Shown here one piece after another: positions 60,155-64,000 of a stretch of 64,000 nucleotides of DNA; the stretch's first letter is position 1, and each line of letters starts with the position of its first letter. A program made the translations under genes and the position numbers. Below the pieces are notes generated by a model. The model was not told the origin of the DNA. It made no database searches and saw only the letters and a list, made by a program, of their open reading frames with translations. The DNA is taken from contig NZ_FZQR01000011.1 of assembly GCF_900199455.1 (NCBI RefSeq), positions 124,001-188,000 on the forward strand, written 5' to 3'. The stretch comes from Mesorhizobium carmichaelinearum (GTDB taxonomy: Bacteria > Pseudomonadota > Alphaproteobacteria > Rhizobiales > Rhizobiaceae).

Positions 60155-61297
60155 TTGGACGACACCACATCAGTAGCGATCATCGGTGCCGGGCCGGCGG
60201 GCCTGGCCGTTGCCGCATGCCTGCGGCAGGCCGGCGTCGACTTCATCATCATCGAAAAAGAGCAGCAGGCCGCGCCCGCCTGGCGGCGCCATTACGAGCG
60301 CGTCCACCTGCATACGACCAAGCGCTATTCGTCCCTGCCCTTCGTGCCCTTCCCGAAGCACTATCCGCGTTACGTGCCGCGCGATCTCTTCGTCGACTAT
60401 CTCGACGCCTATGCGCAACGCTTCGACCTCAAGCCCCGCTTCGAAGAAACGGTCAAAGCGATCACCCGGGCGGGTCACGGCTGGCGCGTGGACGCGACAT
60501 CCGGCCCGTTGCGCGCCAAACATGTGGTGATCGCGTCAGGCTACAATGCCGAGCCGTTGCAGCCCGGGTTTGCTGGGATCGACAGCTTCACGGGCAAGAC
60601 ATTGCACAGCGCCGATTATCACAATGCCACGCCTTTCACCGGCCAGTCGGTGCTGGTCGTCGGCATGGGCAACACCGGCGCGGAGATTGCGCTCGATCTG
60701 GCGGAAAACGGCGCACAGCCGACGATTTCGGTGCGCGGGGGCGTTCATATCGTGCCGCGCGAACTGTTCGGCGTGCCCATCCAGATGGTCGGCATGGCGG
60801 CGCGCCTGGGGCCGCAACGCCTCAACGATTTTCTTTTCCCGATCATTCTCGACCTGGTGCTGGGCAGGCTGGAAAAATACGGGCTCAGACGGCCGGGACA
60901 GGGGCTGCTGGAGCAGATCGCGATTGCGTCGCGCATTCCGGTGATCGACGTGGGCACAATCGGCAAGATCCGCGAAGGCGCGATCAAGGTTGCCCCCGAT
61001 ATCGCCGAAATCTCGGAACGCGGCGCCCGTTTTGCCGACGGCAAACACAACGAATTCGACGCGATCATCTTCGCCACCGGCTACCGGCCGGGCTATGCCA
61101 AATTTCTCGAGCCCAGTATCCAGCCGGACCGCAGCGGCGTTACCCCTAAAGCCTCGGATCTCGGCCTCTACCTCATCGGTTTCCACAATGCGGTCACCGG
61201 ATTGCTGCGCGAAATCGGCATCGAAGCCCAGGCGATTGCCGACGACATCCGGCACCGGCTGAACAGGAAAAAGGCGGCCGAAATCCTGCCGGTATAG
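60155..61297 (+). CDS. Flavin-containing NAD(P)-binding monooxygenase
   Basis: 380-aa flavoprotein with two dinucleotide-binding motifs, GAGPAGLAVAAC near the N-terminus and GMGNTGAEIALDLAE mid-protein, and a late FATGYRPGY. Resembles plant YUCCA-like and bacterial FMO-like proteins; the substrate is unknown. TTG start at 60155 chosen because GGGAGG stands 5 nt upstream and the conserved region starts directly. Downstream gene is convergent (23 bp). Confidence 0.85.
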   Translation: MDDTTSVAIIGAGPAGLAVAACLRQAGVDFIIIEKEQQAAPAWRRHYERVHLHTTKRYSSLPFVPFPKHYPRYVPRDLFVDYLDAYAQRFDLKPRFEETVKAITRAGHGWRVDATSGPLRAKHVVIASGYNAEPLQPGFAGIDSFTGKTLHSADYHNATPFTGQSVLVVGMGNTGAEIALDLAENGAQPTISVRGGVHIVPRELFGVPIQMVGMAARLGPQRLNDFLFPIILDLVLGRLEKYGLRRPGQGLLEQIAIASRIPVIDVGTIGKIREGAIKVAPDIAEISERGARFADGKHNEFDAIIFATGYRPGYAKFLEPSIQPDRSGVTPKASDLGLYLIGFHNAVTGLLREIGIEAQAIADDIRHRLNRKKAAEILPV

Positions 61298-61320
61298 TCG
61301 ACCCCGGCGCTTCGCCCGGC

Positions 61321-63429
61321 TCAACTTGCCTTGCGCAGCCAGACCTTGTTGTCGTGGAAGGCAGCGCCGCCATAGGGCGCCGGTGCGTCGGCGCCGGTCA
61401 GCACGTTGATGCCCTCGCCGCGCTCATGCGCGCTGTTGGGCCAGATGCCTTCGGCGATCACCACGCCGCGCTTGATGCCGTCGAAGAATTTCGCGTGCAG
61501 CACCAGGTCGCCGCGCTGGTTGCCGACCTCGACACGGTCGCCATCGACAAGCCCAAGGTCAGCCGCATCGTCGGGATGCAGGAGCAGTGCCGGCCTGCCT
61601 TCCTTTTCCTTCGACACCGGTGTTTCGGCAAAGGTCGAGTTGAGGAAATTGCGCGCCGGCGAGGTTGTCAGCCGGAACGGATGCGCCTCGTCGGCCACCT
61701 CGATCAGGTCGACATGGTCGGGAAATTCCGGCAGCCGTTCTACCGGTCCGAACAGGCCCATGCTCTTCGGCGGCCGGTTGGGCGCCGCCTGGCCGGTCCA
61801 GTCGGCGCGGAAGCGGAATTTTCCATCCGCATGGCCAAAGCCCTTGATGAAATGCGCGGTCTCGAAATCCGGCTGCAGATCGAGCCATTTTTGCTCTTTC
61901 AAGCTGTCGAAGCTGCCCAGCCCGCGCTTGCCGAGAATGATGTCGATATGCTGCTGCTCGGTCAGGCCAAAACCCGGGCGGTCGGCGACCCCCAGGCGTT
62001 CGGCCAGCTGTTCGATGACGAAATGGTTGGTGCGCGGCCCTTCCGGCGGCTCGATCAGCTTCGGTCCGAGCGTAATGTGCTGGTTGCCGCCGCCCTTGTA
62101 GACGTCATCGTGCTCGAGAAACATCGTCGCCGGCAGCACGACATCGGCAAGTTTGGCCGTGTCGGTCATGAACTGCTCGTGCACGCAAGTGAACAGATCG
62201 TCGCGCAGAAAACCCTGCTTCACCAGCCGCTGCTCGGGCGCAACATTCACTGGATTGGTGTTCTGGATCAGCATCGCCGTCACCGGCGGCCCGCCATAGA
62301 GTGCATCGCCGGCGCCGGTCAGCACCGGGCCGATACGCGAATGGTCGAGATAGCGGATTGAGGGATCGCGCATCCTCGAGCCTTCCAGCACCTCCTGGTT
62401 GAGCTTGAAGATGCCGGAATTGGAATGGAAGGCGCCGCCGCCCTCATACTGCCAGCTGCCGGTGACCGCGGCGATGCAGGACGCGGCATGCATGTTGACG
62501 GCGCCGTTGCGCTGGCGGGCAAAGCCGTAGCCGAGGCGGAAATAGGTTTTCTTGGTTGTGCCAACCAGTCGCGCGAAGGCCTCGATTTCAGCGACGCCAA
62601 GGCCGGTAATCGCGGCGGCCCATTCCGGCGTACGCGTCTTCAGATGCGCTTCCAGCCCGGCGGGATCGTCAGTGTATTTCGAGAGATAGGCGCGGTCGGC
62701 CATGCCTTCCCTGAACAGCACATGCATGACCGCACAAGCCAGTGCGCCGTCGGTGCCGGGCTTCAGCACCAGGCCCATGTCGGCCTGCTTCATCGTCGCG
62801 TTTTCATAGACGTCGATGACGACGACTTTGGCGCCACGCTCCTTGCGCGCCTTGATGGCATGGGTCATCACATTGACCTGCGTGACCACGGCATTGGTGC
62901 CCCAGATCACCACGCAGTCGGATTTCGCCATTTCGCGCGGGTCGGGCCCACGCAAGGCGCCCGCCCCCATCATCCAGCCGGTCCAGGCGAGATTGGTGCA
63001 GATCGACCCGAAGAAGCCCGAATATTTTTTGGCGTGGCGCAGCCGCTCGATGCCGTCGCGCTGCACCAGCCCCATCGTGCCGGCATAGTAATAGGGCCAG
63101 ACCGTCTCCGAGCCGTATTTCGCCTCGGCAGCGACGAACTTTTCGGCGACGAGGTCGAGCGCGGCCTCCCAGCTCGCTTCCTTCCAGGCGCCGTCGCCCT
63201 TGGCGCCAGCGCGGATCAGCGGCTTGAGCAGCCGGTCGGGATGGTGGACGCGGTCGGCATAGCGAGCGACTTTGGCGCAGACCACGCCCGATGTGTAGGT
63301 GTTGGCCTTGGCGCCATGAACGCGGCCGATGCGGTTGCCATCGAGCAGTTCGACCTCGAGCGCACAGGTCGACGGGCAATCATGAGGACAGGCCGAATGG
63401 CCGATGCGGAGCTTGGCGTGCTGGTTCAT
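61321..63429 (-). CDS. Molybdopterin oxidoreductase (DMSO-reductase family)
   Basis: 702-aa Mo-bis-MGD enzyme. An N-terminal [4Fe-4S] site uses Cys14, Cys18, Cys22 (CPHDCPSTC) and Cys51. Cys144 in GSICTNLAW is the candidate Mo ligand. Later motifs are WGTNAVVTQVN, IQNTNPVNVAPEQ, and the C-terminal molydopterin-binding LLHPDDAADLGLVDGDRVEV. No Tat signal is seen, so it is probably cytoplasmic. No subunit partner is adjacent. The substrate is unknown. Confidence 0.9.
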   Translation of the reverse strand: MNQHAKLRIGHSACPHDCPSTCALEVELLDGNRIGRVHGAKANTYTSGVVCAKVARYADRVHHPDRLLKPLIRAGAKGDGAWKEASWEAALDLVAEKFVAAEAKYGSETVWPYYYAGTMGLVQRDGIERLRHAKKYSGFFGSICTNLAWTGWMMGAGALRGPDPREMAKSDCVVIWGTNAVVTQVNVMTHAIKARKERGAKVVVIDVYENATMKQADMGLVLKPGTDGALACAVMHVLFREGMADRAYLSKYTDDPAGLEAHLKTRTPEWAAAITGLGVAEIEAFARLVGTTKKTYFRLGYGFARQRNGAVNMHAASCIAAVTGSWQYEGGGAFHSNSGIFKLNQEVLEGSRMRDPSIRYLDHSRIGPVLTGAGDALYGGPPVTAMLIQNTNPVNVAPEQRLVKQGFLRDDLFTCVHEQFMTDTAKLADVVLPATMFLEHDDVYKGGGNQHITLGPKLIEPPEGPRTNHFVIEQLAERLGVADRPGFGLTEQQHIDIILGKRGLGSFDSLKEQKWLDLQPDFETAHFIKGFGHADGKFRFRADWTGQAAPNRPPKSMGLFGPVERLPEFPDHVDLIEVADEAHPFRLTTSPARNFLNSTFAETPVSKEKEGRPALLLHPDDAADLGLVDGDRVEVGNQRGDLVLHAKFFDGIKRGVVIAEGIWPNSAHERGEGINVLTGADAPAPYGGAAFHDNKVWLRKAS

Positions 63430-63511
63430 GGGGTGAGGTTTAGCGGGTTTCAGGGGCGGCGTGTAGAGCCAGATGACTAGCCAATTCTCCCCCATGACGG
63501 GAAGATTAGCC

Positions 63512-64000
63512 CTACTCCGCCGTGCCTTCCTCATACTCGGCCGACATGGTCAGCCATCTCTCCTCGTGACCGGCGAGTGTCTGGGCAAGCTGCGAGCGTT
63601 CCTTGGCCAGGCGTGTCGCGGTCGAGGGATCCTTTTCGTAGATCGCCGGATTGGCCAGTTCGTCCTCGATGCCGTCGATGCGCTTGCGGATGCGGTCCAT
63701 CAGCGCTTCGGTGGCGCGGATTTCCTTGGCCAGCGGTTCGAAGGCGGCACGGCGTGCGGCTGCATCGCGGCGGCGATCCGCCTTCGACGCCTTGTCCGCC
63801 TCGCGCTTGCCGCGGCGGTCGCCGGACACGCCGGTGACCAATGTCTTGTAGTCCTCCAAATCGCCGTCATACGGGTTGACCGCGCCGTCCTTGACCAGCC
63901 ACAGCCGGTCGGCCGTCGCTTCGAGCAAGTGACGATCGTGCGAAATCAGGATCACGGCGCCGGGAAATTCGTTGAGCGCATGGATCAGCGATTCGCGGCT
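63512..64000 (-). CDS. ABC-F family ATPase, C-terminal part (cut by window edge)
   Basis: 163 codons of the C-terminal end of a duplicated-ATPase ABC-F protein (Uup/EttA-like). The visible segment starts in the second nucleotide-binding domain just past the D-loop (SRESLIHALNEFPGAVILISHDRHLLEATADRLW, H-loop His in SHDRH) and ends in a basic coiled-coil (ADRRRDAAARRAAFEPLAKEIRATEALMDRIRKR). Family members act on the ribosome or in DNA metabolism. The 5' part lies beyond the window. Confidence 0.88.
   Translation of the reverse strand, partial: SRESLIHALNEFPGAVILISHDRHLLEATADRLWLVKDGAVNPYDGDLEDYKTLVTGVSGDRRGKREADKASKADRRRDAAARRAAFEPLAKEIRATEALMDRIRKRIDGIEDELANPAIYEKDPSTATRLAKERSQLAQTLAGHEERWLTMSAEYEEGTAE

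Overview
This is about 64 kb of high-GC alphaproteobacterial chromosome. Gene content and protein style fit Rhizobiales, most likely Mesorhizobium. The pointers are three tandem copies of a small exported family I know mainly from Mesorhizobium (DUF680), an aapJQMP general amino-acid transporter, a BetI/ChoX choline locus, a HdaA-type DnaA regulator and an NDUFS4-type complex I subunit. I see no insertion sequence, prophage, integrase, CRISPR array or symbiosis gene. It reads as core and near-core chromosome in which most stretches hold short operons paired with a local regulator.

Layout. 1-5.7 kb: choX (cut by the window edge) diverging from betI, a GT90 glycosyltransferase, an SDR, a DUF805 membrane protein, and a LysR/cupin divergent pair. 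5.9-12.7 kb: fumC, two DoxX proteins, and the ppk-ppx polyphosphate operon. 12.4-15.3 kb: zinc-finger protein, FAD monooxygenase, a complete brnTA toxin-antitoxin pair and a DUF2459-like protein. 15.4-19.6 kb: aapJQMP. 20.4-24.6 kb: metC, an HPP-CBS membrane protein, and an ECF sigma factor with DUF4142 and cupredoxin genes; the sigma gene and the DUF4142 gene share the same promoter motif. 24.6-28.1 kb: an unusual unit of an SHMT-like PLP enzyme, an orphan LivK-type binding protein and a LysR regulator. 28.3-37.5 kb: CGNR regulator and two alpha/beta hydrolases, enoyl-CoA hydratase/TetR pair, TPR protein, anion permease, glycosyltransferase, diguanylate cyclase. 37.6-46.5 kb: tRNA-Arg and tRNA-Pro, complex I subunit, a frameshifted cupin, hdaA-permease-pgsA-like, purMN, an orphan ParD-like gene, a SixA-like phosphatase and the DUF680 triplet. 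46.9-51.8 kb: a TctDE-like two-component system and a NitT/TauT ABC transporter. 52-55.6 kb: dapB, a UvrD-type helicase and tiny proteins. 55.9-64 kb: an amino-acid catabolic operon (diaminopropionate ammonia-lyase and two M20 hydrolases) diverging from an Lrp regulator, a flavin monooxygenase, a molybdopterin oxidoreductase and the end of an ABC-F ATPase.

Themes. All three complete ABC binding-protein genes are followed within 13 nt by a strong stem-loop, a likely way to make more binding protein than its downstream partners. Several divergent gene pairs carry clear inverted-repeat operators. The most interesting items are the two matched ECF promoters, the duplicated DUF680 transcription units (one terminator pair shows compensatory base changes), the SHMT-like/binding-protein/LysR module, and a candidate sigma-54 promoter in the 727-bp gap before metC. 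Nothing here is a clear new defence or mobile system.
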